Shown here: positions 35,794 to 43,162 of the stretch, piece after piece
How positions within the stretch are numbered: the first letter of the stretch is position 1
How the letters are laid out: the number at the start of each line of letters is the position of its first letter
Assembly: GCA_963710495.1 (NCBI GenBank)
Contig: CAVQAI010000012.1
Span: forward strand, 496,001-560,000
DNA: 64,000 nucleotides
Direction of reading: 5' to 3'
Source: Bog-756 sp963710495
Lineage (GTDB): Bacteria > Actinomycetota > Acidimicrobiia > Acidimicrobiales > RAAP-2
Position numbers and translations under genes: made by a program
The notes under the pieces: generated by a model
What the model saw: the letters and a program-made list of their open reading frames with translations, nothing else
What the model was told of the DNA's origin: nothing
Databases searched by the model: none

Positions 35794-36702
35794 ATGAGCG
35801 ATCTGATGGTGCGGAGCCCCAAGTTCCACATCGACGAAACGGTGCCGTTCCAATGGCAGCCGAAGAACCCGAGCTTCGGGCTGTTCGGCAACGTCTTCAC
35901 GTTCCTGGCCGTCGCCTTCGAGCGATACATCGTGTCGGCCACCCGGCAGGCAGAACCCCGCTTCACCGATGCCGCCGTGGCCGAGGAAGCCGATCTCTTC
36001 ATCCGCCAGGAGGCCCAACACGCCCGAGCCCATCGAGCCCATGCCAAGGCGATGATGAGCCAGTACCCGGGCCTGGAGGCGACCTACGCCGCCGCTCATG
36101 CTGCCTACGATGAGTTGCTCGAACAGGAGGATGTGCAGTTCCACCTCGCCTATGTCGCCTGCCTGGAAGCAACGTTCACGCCATTGTTCAAGATGGTCCT
36201 CGACCACCGTCATCGGCTGTTCGAGGGGAGCGACGAGCGGGTAGGCACGATGTTCCTATGGCACTTCGTCGAGGAGATCGAGCACCGTAGCTCTGCTTTG
36301 GTGATCCACCACGATGTGACACCGGACCGGTTGTATCGGGTCCGAAAAGCGCCCAAGGTCTTCGACCACGTCGCCCAGATCTACAAGCTCATCCTGTCCG
36401 GCTTCGAGGAGCATGTTCCCCCGAAGGACCGGCTCATTTCGACCAAACTCGTGTCTCCGGGCGGCCTCTATCTCTCGGAACTGCGAGATCGGTTCGGAAA
36501 CGGAGGTCGTGTTGGCGGCTACCGCTCCATGCTGAGCCACGTCCGAAGCCGTGACCTCGGGACGATGCTCTGGCGGGAAACCATGGCCCAGATGCCACGC
36601 CATGACCCGGCACATGAACCCTTGCCATTGTGGGCGGAGCACTGGCATTCGGCCTACGACGCCGGAGCCGACGTGACTACCTACGAGGGTGTCGGCCTTT
36701 GA
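35794..36702 (+). CDS. Metal-dependent hydrolase (PF10118-type, ferritin-like di-metal)
   Basis: The protein has 302 aa. It opens VRSPKFHIDETVPFQWQP. Metal-ligand helices contain ADLFIRQEAQHARAH (ExxH), YVACLEATFT and MFLWHFVEEIEHRS (ExxH), which fit a four-helix di-metal site. Named a predicted metal-dependent hydrolase, the family is better described as ferritin-like; a role in fatty acid or lipid oxidation has been suggested for relatives. Regulated together with the divergent TetR-DUF4345 pair. ATG 35794 is the only start compatible with the narrow gap. Confidence 0.85.
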   Translation: MSDLMVRSPKFHIDETVPFQWQPKNPSFGLFGNVFTFLAVAFERYIVSATRQAEPRFTDAAVAEEADLFIRQEAQHARAHRAHAKAMMSQYPGLEATYAAAHAAYDELLEQEDVQFHLAYVACLEATFTPLFKMVLDHRHRLFEGSDERVGTMFLWHFVEEIEHRSSALVIHHDVTPDRLYRVRKAPKVFDHVAQIYKLILSGFEEHVPPKDRLISTKLVSPGGLYLSELRDRFGNGGRVGGYRSMLSHVRSRDLGTMLWRETMAQMPRHDPAHEPLPLWAEHWHSAYDAGADVTTYEGVGL

Positions 36703-36897
36703 CGTGACCGCTCGGGAATGTCGGTTATTGAGCCGTGAATCCCCCGGGGCATCCGGGCCTAGCCCGGAAGTACCGGAGTGGGGCAGGCAACAATTGTGTG
36801 CATTCGCGAGGTTCGGTCCCCACTCTCGCTGATCCCCGGTGTCTCGGCCAGCACAACTACTTCGGCTCGCCGGCGTATTTGTTCGACGCCGACGGCC

Positions 36898-37135
36898 AGG
36901 GGTTCGAACATCGCCATTTTCCTGGGTCGGCGAATGTCAATCGAAAACTACTTGTGACCGGGGAGAACGTTGTTATTCCGACAACGGGGTGGAGTAATGG
37001 GACTATGTTCGAACCCCTCTTGGGGCTCTGACCAGGGGTTATGTGGCATGAAAGTCTGAGCTAAGGCGGAATTCTGGTGACGCGGGCCTCGCCACAAGGC
37101 AGGCAAGTCAAGTGATGGGACCATGTTCGAACCCC
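36898..37135. repeat. Dispersed tRNA-like repeat, copy 3 (complete)
   Basis: Left inverted arm AGGGGTTCGAACATC (36898-36912), hairpin CGTTGTT-ATTCC-GACAACG (36968-36986), core 1 (36996-37018) and core 2 (37114-37135, one mismatch), again 118 bases apart. It occupies the gene-free stretch 36703-37210 between convergent genes; nothing else is seen there. Confidence 0.88.
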
Positions 37136-37210
37136 GTTGGGACTGCAAGCTGGCCAACGTACCGTTTGTGTGGGCCCGTTGTTGAACGCGTCCCAGAGAA
37201 ATTGCCGCGT

Positions 37211-38014
37211 TTACCGCCCTTGCCAGAGCGGTGCCCGCTTCTCGATGAAGGCGTTGAGCCCCTCGGTGACGTCCTGGGTGGCGAGGAGGCGGCGACCGAT
37301 CCGGGCCTCGACCTCGTACGCACCCGCGAGCCCATTCGGCGCGGAAAGACCCCGCATTACAGCCTCTTTCGTTGCCTGAACGGCCAACGGCGCGTTGGCC
37401 GCGATCTCCAGAGCCCACATGATTGCTCGGTCTTCGAGCACTTCGGCCGCTACCACCTCGTTGAGGAGCCCGAGCTGCAGGGCGCGCTCCGCGCTGACGG
37501 TGCGGCCGGTCAGCAGCAGCTCCATTGCGGCAGGCCAGCCGATCTGTCGGGGAAGACGGGCGGTGGTGCCGCCGTCGGCCATCAAGCCCCGCTTCGGTTC
37601 TGGGAGCCCGAATGTGGCTTCGGGTGTGGCGAGGCGGATGTCTGTCCCTCCCAGGAGGTCCATGCCGCCAGCCAGGCACGGTCCGTCGACGGCGGCGATG
37701 ATCGGTTTGTAGACATCGAGGGTCAAGAGCACGCCATCGGTACCCACCGACATCGGGATTCCCTGGTGCTCAGTACGCCCCTCAGCTGTGAGCCGTTGGG
37801 CGAGGGGGAGAAAGTCTCGGAGATCTGCGCCAGAGCAGAACGACCCCGGGACGCCGGTGACGATCGCGACCCACGCGGAGGGATCAGCGTTGAACCGTCG
37901 CCACGCCGCCGTCAGGTCTGCAAAGTGCAAGAGGTCGAGCGCATTTCGCCGTTCGGGGCGGTCGATGACGATGCGCACAATATGTTGCTCGTCGAGCTGG
38001 TAGTGGACGGACAT
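37211..38014 (-). CDS. Enoyl-CoA hydratase/isomerase family protein
   Basis: The protein has 267 aa from ATG 38014 (MSVHYQLDEQHIVRIVIDRP). Crotonase-fold motifs: RPERRNALD, FCSGADLRDF (oxyanion hole), PIIAAVDGPCLAGGMDLL (second oxyanion Gly), ATFGLPEPKRGLMADGGTT and GRTVSAERALQLGLLNEVV. The Glu in FGLPEPKRG occupies a catalytic position. It adds water to, or isomerises, an enoyl-CoA. Leftmost gene of the catabolic cluster, transcribed away from it. Confidence 0.9.
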   Translation of the reverse strand: MSVHYQLDEQHIVRIVIDRPERRNALDLLHFADLTAAWRRFNADPSAWVAIVTGVPGSFCSGADLRDFLPLAQRLTAEGRTEHQGIPMSVGTDGVLLTLDVYKPIIAAVDGPCLAGGMDLLGGTDIRLATPEATFGLPEPKRGLMADGGTTARLPRQIGWPAAMELLLTGRTVSAERALQLGLLNEVVAAEVLEDRAIMWALEIAANAPLAVQATKEAVMRGLSAPNGLAGAYEVEARIGRRLLATQDVTEGLNAFIEKRAPLWQGR

Positions 38015-38257
38015 CGGGTTATCGGGCCCGTGCCGGGAGCTTCTCCCATCCCCGAACGGTCGAGGTCCGAGCCTGGACGGCGTTGTCCGAGTCGACCACC
38101 CATTCAAAGAACCATTTGACCTGCCGGTGGGACAATCCGTGTCGCCGGGCCGAGCGGGCTCCTCGTCTCTCGCATCCGAACGCGCTCGACAATCGCGCGG
38201 ACGTCATTGCCGGGAGACACAGGGCGTCGAAGGGGCCCCCGGGCATTGTCGAATAAT

Positions 38258-38277
38258 ATGAGTCACAGCGTCTCATG
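38258..38277. promoter_or_regulatory. Operator-like site of the catabolic cluster, copy A
   Basis: ATGAGTCACAGCGTCTCATG contains the inverted repeat ATGAG/CTCAT. GAGTCACA-G-CGTCTCATG (38260-38277) matches 17 of 18 bases at 43095-43112. It lies 64 bases before the DAPDH-like gene. The rest of 38015-38340 holds no gene. Confidence 0.65.
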
Positions 38278-38340
38278 TCGAGCGGTCTTCAAGATTCGAT
38301 ACGCTCCGAATCAGCATCGAGCCTTTGTTCTGGGAGGAAA

Positions 38341-39441
38341 ATGGGCCCTTATCGGGTCGTACAGTGGGCGACTGGAAAGGTCGGTCGTCAAGCGCTTGCC
38401 GCCATCATCGATCACCCAGAGCTGGAGCTCGTAGGTGTGTACGTTCACTCGCCCGACAAAGTCGACGTCGATGCCGGGCAGCTCGCCGGGACGGCGGACA
38501 CCGGAGTCCATGCGACGGATGACGTCGCCCTGCTACTCGCGGAGCGCCCAGACTGCGTGTCGTTCATGGCGGCCCAACTCGACGTAGAGATCGTAGAGGC
38601 CTTCTTGCGAAGCGGTGCGAACGTCGTCACCACTTCGAACGGGTATCTCACCGGGACGAACTTCGGCCGCGGGTTGCGAGAACGGCTGGATGCCGCAGCG
38701 CGTGACGGCGGGTCAACCTTCATGGGCACGGGCTTCGATCCCGGCTTCGCGAACCTGCTCGCCGGTATGCTCACCGGAGCCTGTCGCCGAGTCCACTCCG
38801 TGAAGCTCGTCGAGACGCTCGACTGCACGGGCTATCCCGACCCTGACGTGTGGCGGTCACTGGGCTTCGGGAAGCCGGTGCGTGCCCGACGCCTTGGCCC
38901 ACTCGGCATCGCCCCCGAAGGGGAGCCACCTCCACTCGCGCCCGACCTGCCCGGTTTCTTCGACACGCTGGATCTCGTCGCCAGCATGCTCGCGGTCGAG
39001 CTGGACCACAAGGAGGCATTCATCGAGTCTGCAGCGGCTCTTGCCGATGTCGACCTCGGCTGGATGCGCATTCCCGCTGGTACGACGGCGGCAGTCACCC
39101 GGACCTATCTGGGCTATGCGCATGGCCGGTCGATCGTCGAGCTGAGCGTCCGGTGGACGATGAGCCGGTCACTCGATTGCGAATGGACTGATCCCGAGGG
39201 CTACTGGATCGAGATCGAGGGCGAACCGCGGGTCGAGGCCGCGATCTCCTTTCTCCCGCCGGTAATGCCCGGCGTGTCCAATGAGCACGATGTGATGAGC
39301 GTGCTCCTGGTCGGCACCGCGATGGCAGTGGTCAACGCCATGCCATTCGTGTGCGAGGCACCGCCGGGCCATACGACGCCTGCGAAGCTCCCGATTTTCG
39401 GCGCTCGGCACATGATCGTGTCGGAAGGTTCGAGCACGTAG
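38341..39441 (+). CDS. DAPDH-like NAD(P)-dependent reductase
   Basis: The protein has 366 aa from ATG 38341, with GGGAGGAAA upstream. YRVVQWATGKVGRQALAAI is the nucleotide-binding start of the dihydrodipicolinate-reductase-N/2,4-diaminopentanoate dehydrogenase-like family. ELVGVYVHSPDKVDVDAG and MGTGFDPGFANLL also match. Members are frequent in clusters with P450s, ferredoxins and CoA-transferases in actinobacteria and sphingomonads, where their reaction is mostly unknown; reduction of an imine or ketone intermediate is possible. Preceded by operator copy A. Confidence 0.85.
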   Translation: MGPYRVVQWATGKVGRQALAAIIDHPELELVGVYVHSPDKVDVDAGQLAGTADTGVHATDDVALLLAERPDCVSFMAAQLDVEIVEAFLRSGANVVTTSNGYLTGTNFGRGLRERLDAAARDGGSTFMGTGFDPGFANLLAGMLTGACRRVHSVKLVETLDCTGYPDPDVWRSLGFGKPVRARRLGPLGIAPEGEPPPLAPDLPGFFDTLDLVASMLAVELDHKEAFIESAAALADVDLGWMRIPAGTTAAVTRTYLGYAHGRSIVELSVRWTMSRSLDCEWTDPEGYWIEIEGEPRVEAAISFLPPVMPGVSNEHDVMSVLLVGTAMAVVNAMPFVCEAPPGHTTPAKLPIFGARHMIVSEGSST

Positions 39442-39517
39442 TGAGGAATGAGCTCACCTGCATCCGTCGTGTCGTGCCGATCGGAACCGAGACCCGGGTC
39501 GCCTCGGCGATGCGAGC

Positions 39518-39847
39518 ATGACCGAACCGCAACCAGTTGTGACGGTGCAGATCGAGCCGTCGAACGTCCGGATCGATGTGCGCAGTGGCGAGCCATTGAT
39601 GCGGGCCGCTGAACGGCTTGGCTACCACTGGCCTACCATCTGCCACGGGCAGGCCGCCTGCACGGTTTGCTGGATCGAAGTCGACGAAACCAACGCATTC
39701 GAGCCGCCCGGGCCTCTTGAACTCAAGGGCCTGCAGCTCTTCGAGGGGCGCTCCTTCTATGCCGGAAAGAACATCCGGCTCGCGTGCCAGGCGCACCCGG
39801 TCGGCGACACGGTGGTGACCAAGCGCGGTGTCAGGCCTGCGTCATGA
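39518..39847 (+). CDS. 2Fe-2S ferredoxin
   Basis: The protein has 109 aa. The cluster ligands are in TICHGQAACTVCWIEV (CX5CX2C) and the fourth cysteine in NIRLACQAHP, the arrangement of plant/adrenodoxin-type ferredoxins. It probably passes electrons to the Rieske-P450 enzyme of the same cluster; no ferredoxin reductase gene is visible. It follows the DAPDH-like gene by 76 bases and overlaps the convergent TetR gene by six bases at their 3' ends. Confidence 0.9.
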   Translation: MTEPQPVVTVQIEPSNVRIDVRSGEPLMRAAERLGYHWPTICHGQAACTVCWIEVDETNAFEPPGPLELKGLQLFEGRSFYAGKNIRLACQAHPVGDTVVTKRGVRPAS

Positions 39848-40432
39848 GCCGCGTTCGGCCACGATTCCGGCGATGGCCTGGTCGACAACGCTCCGGACGT
39901 ACGCGGAGGTGACGGGCTTACCGAGGAGGTACGCGCGGTCCGACAGAGCACCGGCGATCATCTCGACAGTGAGGTTGATGTTGACCCCCCGACGGAGATC
40001 TCCCCGTTGCCGCGCTCGGCGAAGGGCCACGATCGCACCGGACCGGCGACTCACGACACTGTCAGCCACGAATGTTCGCATCTGCTGGTCGTGCGAGGCC
40101 GCGGCGATGAAAGTCGGGGCCAGCAGCGCGAGCGGACCGTCGCCGTATGACCGCTCGGCCAGGGGTTCGAAGACAGTCAACAGGTCCTTGCGCAGATCAC
40201 CGGTGTCTGCTGGTTCGATGACCTCGGCGAGCTGATCCGCACAGAAGTACAGCAGAGCGGTCTTGTTGGGCCAACGTCGGTAAAGCGTCGCCCGGCCGAT
40301 GCCGGCGCGAGCAGCGATCCCCTCCATGGTGGAGGCAGTCAGCCCCTTCTCGGCGATCTCAGCGACAGCCGCTTCTACAAGCGCGCCATCGACCCCCTCG
40401 TCGCGCGGCCTGCCGCGAGGTCGTTGTGCCAT
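39842..40432 (-). CDS. TetR family regulator of the catabolic cluster
   Basis: The protein has 196 aa. LTASTMEGIAARAGIGRATL followed by YRRWPNKTALLYF is the TetR helix-turn-helix. The C-terminal part (RRSGAIVALRRARQRGDL, EMIAGALSDRAYLLGKPV) is of the TetR_C type found with catabolic operons. It sits between the ferredoxin and the Rieske-P450 gene and shares the latter's direction. It is the natural candidate to bind the shared operator-like sites at 38258, 43087 and 43133, though that is inferred from position only. Confidence 0.9.
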   Translation of the reverse strand: MAQRPRGRPRDEGVDGALVEAAVAEIAEKGLTASTMEGIAARAGIGRATLYRRWPNKTALLYFCADQLAEVIEPADTGDLRKDLLTVFEPLAERSYGDGPLALLAPTFIAAASHDQQMRTFVADSVVSRRSGAIVALRRARQRGDLRRGVNINLTVEMIAGALSDRAYLLGKPVTSAYVRSVVDQAIAGIVAERGS

Positions 40433-40474
40433 GTTCGTCAGTATGCCAAATGGCTGGCGACGTCAGTCGATGTG

Positions 40475-43015
40475 TCAGCCACAGATCAGCTCGAAGCGGT
40501 TGGGGCCGCGGATCGGTCCAGGCTTCCATGAGACGGCCTCGCGATCAGCTAGGCGGAAGTCGGGAACAGCCGCCAAGAACTCCTCCAGTCCCACTCGGAG
40601 CTCCATCCGCGCCACATGCGCTCCAAGGCAGCGGTGGACACCGGCACCGAACGCAATGTGGGAGTTGTGCTCGCGATCGAGCACGATATCTTCGGCATCG
40701 CTAAACCGGCGCTCATCGCGATTGGCCGAGGGGATCGAAAGGAAAACCGGGGTTCCCCGAGGTATGGGACATCCGGCCACTTCCGTGTCTGTTCGAGCCC
40801 CTCGTACCAACGAGACGGGCGCGTAGATGCGGAGGAACTCTTCGACCCCAGTGGTCATGAGCAGGCGGTCGCGAGCGAGTCTCTCGCGGGCCTCGGCGTG
40901 CTCTGAGAGGTAGAGCAGAGCATGGGCCAGTGTGTTCGCCGTGGTATCGATACCGGCGATCAGCAGGAGCTGTGCGATACCCAGGCGCTCGGCATCACTG
41001 AGCGGCTCGCCGTCGACCTCGGCGGTGAGTAGGAAGGTCAGGAGGTCGTCGCGTGGATCCTGTTGGCGCCGCGCCAGCAGCGCCGCGAGGTATTCGTGGA
41101 TCTCCGTGCTGGCATCGATCGCAGCGCCTGGATCGACACCCTGGCCGTCCACAGTCGATGCAATCCAGCCTTCGAATTGTCGGTAGTCGGTGGCGTCCAC
41201 CCCGAGGATCTGGCTGATGACCACCGTCGGCATCGGGAAGCAATACGACATGTACGCCTCGATCGTGCCGGTGCACGCTGCTGCCAGCTCTCGGGCGGTG
41301 TCCCTTGCGACGGCCTCGAGGCGAGCGGCGCGGGCCGGGGTGAAGAACGGCAGAAGGAGCTGGCGGTAGCGAGTGTGCGACGGCGGGTCCTGGTCGAGCG
41401 GCGGGACCGGTAGGCGTAACTCGACCGGTATGGCTGGCGCCGTCATCACGGTTGAGGTGAAGGTGGCGTGGTCGCGTAGCGCGGCGTTGACGTCCTCGTA
41501 GCGTGACAGGATGTAGTACCCGTCGAGTTCGTCGCTGCGCGCGACAGGGCAGTCCGCTCGGAGCCGACGCAGCAGTGGGTATGGATCGGGCGCGAACGCC
41601 GGGCTCCAGTAGTCAAACGTCCTGGCCAGGTCATAGCCACTCGCATCGCCGGTACTTCGGCTCACCGAATCCATGTCGCTGTCCATATTCGTCATGCCGA
41701 GAGGTAGCTGGTCGAGCACGCGGTGATGGTGGATCAAGTTGGCCTCCTGCACAGGATTGAGCATCGCCCCCCGATATCCCTTGGACTTCATGCCCCTGGT
41801 CGCCTCGACCAAGTTCCCGAAGTCCTGGTTGTTGATGAGGCCCCAGTCCTTCGTGGTCCAGTCCTCGTAGAATTTGCGAGCGACTGGTTTCGGTTCAGAA
41901 TCGGGCGGCACCCACTCGAGCGCCCAGTAGTCGAGGAGCGTGCTGTCGGGATCGAGGCCGTTGGGCCTGGCGCGGTACAGAGTGGCGTTGCCGTGGGTGA
42001 TCGGCCCGAGGAAATTCGGGAAGAGGTGGATGGTCCCTGAACCACGGAGATCCTTGTCCGTCAGACCCTCGACGTCGATCCCGCCTCGGCGCATGGCGTT
42101 GAGCCTGAGCTCGTCGAAGACCTTTCCGACCGACTTTCCCGGAGGTGGCCCGTTCTTCTTGAGGTCTTCGAGGACGGCTTGGTCCTCACGCGGGAAGAGG
42201 CCGGCGACGGCGTCAACCCGCTCGGCGAGCACTTCTGCTGGGTCGACGTCCTCCTTTTTGAGGCCGAGGCGCGGGCTCGGCCCGGCTTCGCGCTGGCGAT
42301 CTTCGGGCACGTAGTAGCGGCTGTGTTGCCCCAGCTGTTCGTAGGTGAAGAGTGTGTCATTGAACCAGGAGAGCATCTGGGGATGCAGAGCCTGTGGGTG
42401 GTAGCTCTCATTGAAGGCATCGACCGCGGTCTTCCAGTTGCACTCGAAGACGATCGTCCGGTACGAGCGGAAGCGTAGGTTGTGGAAACGGTAGGTGGCG
42501 AAGCGATCAGGAATGTCGCCGAGGAACGAGTCGAACGCTTCGCAGTTCGGGTCCATGTTCACGAAGACGAACCCGCCCCACCGGCCCACCTGCACCTGGC
42601 CAAGGCAGACGAGATCGTCGGTCATCGTTTCTGGGAAATCGTGGCGGTCCACCACCTCTGCGATCTCGCCTTCGAAACTCCAGCGCCACCCGTGGTAAGG
42701 ACAGCGGATCTGGGAGGTAGCGAAGCTCCCCACGCCCGACGAGAGCCGGGTGCCCCGATGTGGGCAGGCATTGAAGAAGGCTTTGATGTCTTCGTGGTCG
42801 CTGCGGACGACCAGGATCGACTGGTCGCCGATCGTGTACTCGAGGAAATCGCCGGAATTGGGAATCTCTTCTTCCCGGCATGCAACCTGCCAGACGCGGG
42901 GCCACAGGCGATCCATCTCGAGGTCGAAGAACTCCTGAGATGTGTAGCGAGCGCCCGGGACGACCACCATGCCGTCGGCTTGGCGCAATGCGTGTCGGTC
43001 GTCAGTAATGGTCAT
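40475..43015 (-). CDS. Fusion protein: Rieske ring-hydroxylating oxygenase alpha subunit + cytochrome P450
   Basis: One uninterrupted ORF of 846 aa from ATG 43015. Residues 1-435: Rieske oxygenase alpha subunit, with CPHRGTRLSS and RCPYHGWRW as the 2Fe-2S ligands (CxH, CxxH), DAFNESYHPQALHP as the mononuclear iron Asp/His/His region and NNQDFGNLVEA supplying the last carboxylate. Residues about 440-846: P450, with LLLIAGIDTTANTL (oxygen-binding helix), EEFLRI (ExxR) and FGAGVHRCLGAHVA (haem Cys ligand). All catalytic residues of both halves appear intact. The join reads DQLPLG-MTNMDSD, and an ATGA lies exactly there, so the halves may once have been overlapping genes. GAGGGAG precedes the start. 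Substrate unknown. Confidence 0.9.
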   Translation of the reverse strand: MTITDDRHALRQADGMVVVPGARYTSQEFFDLEMDRLWPRVWQVACREEEIPNSGDFLEYTIGDQSILVVRSDHEDIKAFFNACPHRGTRLSSGVGSFATSQIRCPYHGWRWSFEGEIAEVVDRHDFPETMTDDLVCLGQVQVGRWGGFVFVNMDPNCEAFDSFLGDIPDRFATYRFHNLRFRSYRTIVFECNWKTAVDAFNESYHPQALHPQMLSWFNDTLFTYEQLGQHSRYYVPEDRQREAGPSPRLGLKKEDVDPAEVLAERVDAVAGLFPREDQAVLEDLKKNGPPPGKSVGKVFDELRLNAMRRGGIDVEGLTDKDLRGSGTIHLFPNFLGPITHGNATLYRARPNGLDPDSTLLDYWALEWVPPDSEPKPVARKFYEDWTTKDWGLINNQDFGNLVEATRGMKSKGYRGAMLNPVQEANLIHHHRVLDQLPLGMTNMDSDMDSVSRSTGDASGYDLARTFDYWSPAFAPDPYPLLRRLRADCPVARSDELDGYYILSRYEDVNAALRDHATFTSTVMTAPAIPVELRLPVPPLDQDPPSHTRYRQLLLPFFTPARAARLEAVARDTARELAAACTGTIEAYMSYCFPMPTVVISQILGVDATDYRQFEGWIASTVDGQGVDPGAAIDASTEIHEYLAALLARRQQDPRDDLLTFLLTAEVDGEPLSDAERLGIAQLLLIAGIDTTANTLAHALLYLSEHAEARERLARDRLLMTTGVEEFLRIYAPVSLVRGARTDTEVAGCPIPRGTPVFLSIPSANRDERRFSDAEDIVLDREHNSHIAFGAGVHRCLGAHVARMELRVGLEEFLAAVPDFRLADREAVSWKPGPIRGPNRFELICG

Positions 43016-43086
43016 CAGCTCGCGTCTCCCTCGAATCGTGGGCCCGGTCCGGCGCCTGTCCTGCACCAGACCGGTACTCCGAGGCC

Positions 43087-43112
43087 AGAATAACGAGTCA
43101 CACCGTCTCATG
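43087..43112. promoter_or_regulatory. Operator-like site, copy B
   Basis: GAGTCACACCGTCTCATG (43095-43112) matches copy A at 17 of 18 bases. With its flank it reads TGAGACGGT-GTGA-CTCGTTATTCT on the minus strand. It lies 72 bases before the Rieske-P450 start. Confidence 0.65.
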
Positions 43113-43132
43113 CACACTGGAGCCCACTAGCG

Positions 43133-43156
43133 TGAGACGGTTCGTCTCGTTATTCT
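43133..43156. promoter_or_regulatory. Operator-like site, copy C
   Basis: TGAGACGGT-TCGT-CTCGTTATTCT on the plus strand is copy B in inverted orientation, 21 of 24 bases identical. It contains the perfect repeat GAGACG-GTT-CGTCTC (43134-43148) and ends seven bases before the CoA-transferase GTG. Confidence 0.65.
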
Positions 43157-43162
43157 AGGCGA

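Noticed and set aside
27791..37135. Evenly repeated cores as a CRISPR array
   Set aside because: The copies are only two per locus at 118-119 bases and lie kilobases apart; the intervening sequences are related to each other and no cas genes are present.
27791..37135. Integron attC sites
   Set aside because: The cores contain TTCGAA rather than the required GTTRRRY/RYYYAAC boxes, and no tyrosine integron integrase is present.
37114..37135. tRNA pseudogene
   Set aside because: Only the T-arm and acceptor 3' strand can be matched, with five extra bases in the loop; no D-arm or anticodon arm is present, so a tRNA feature is not called.
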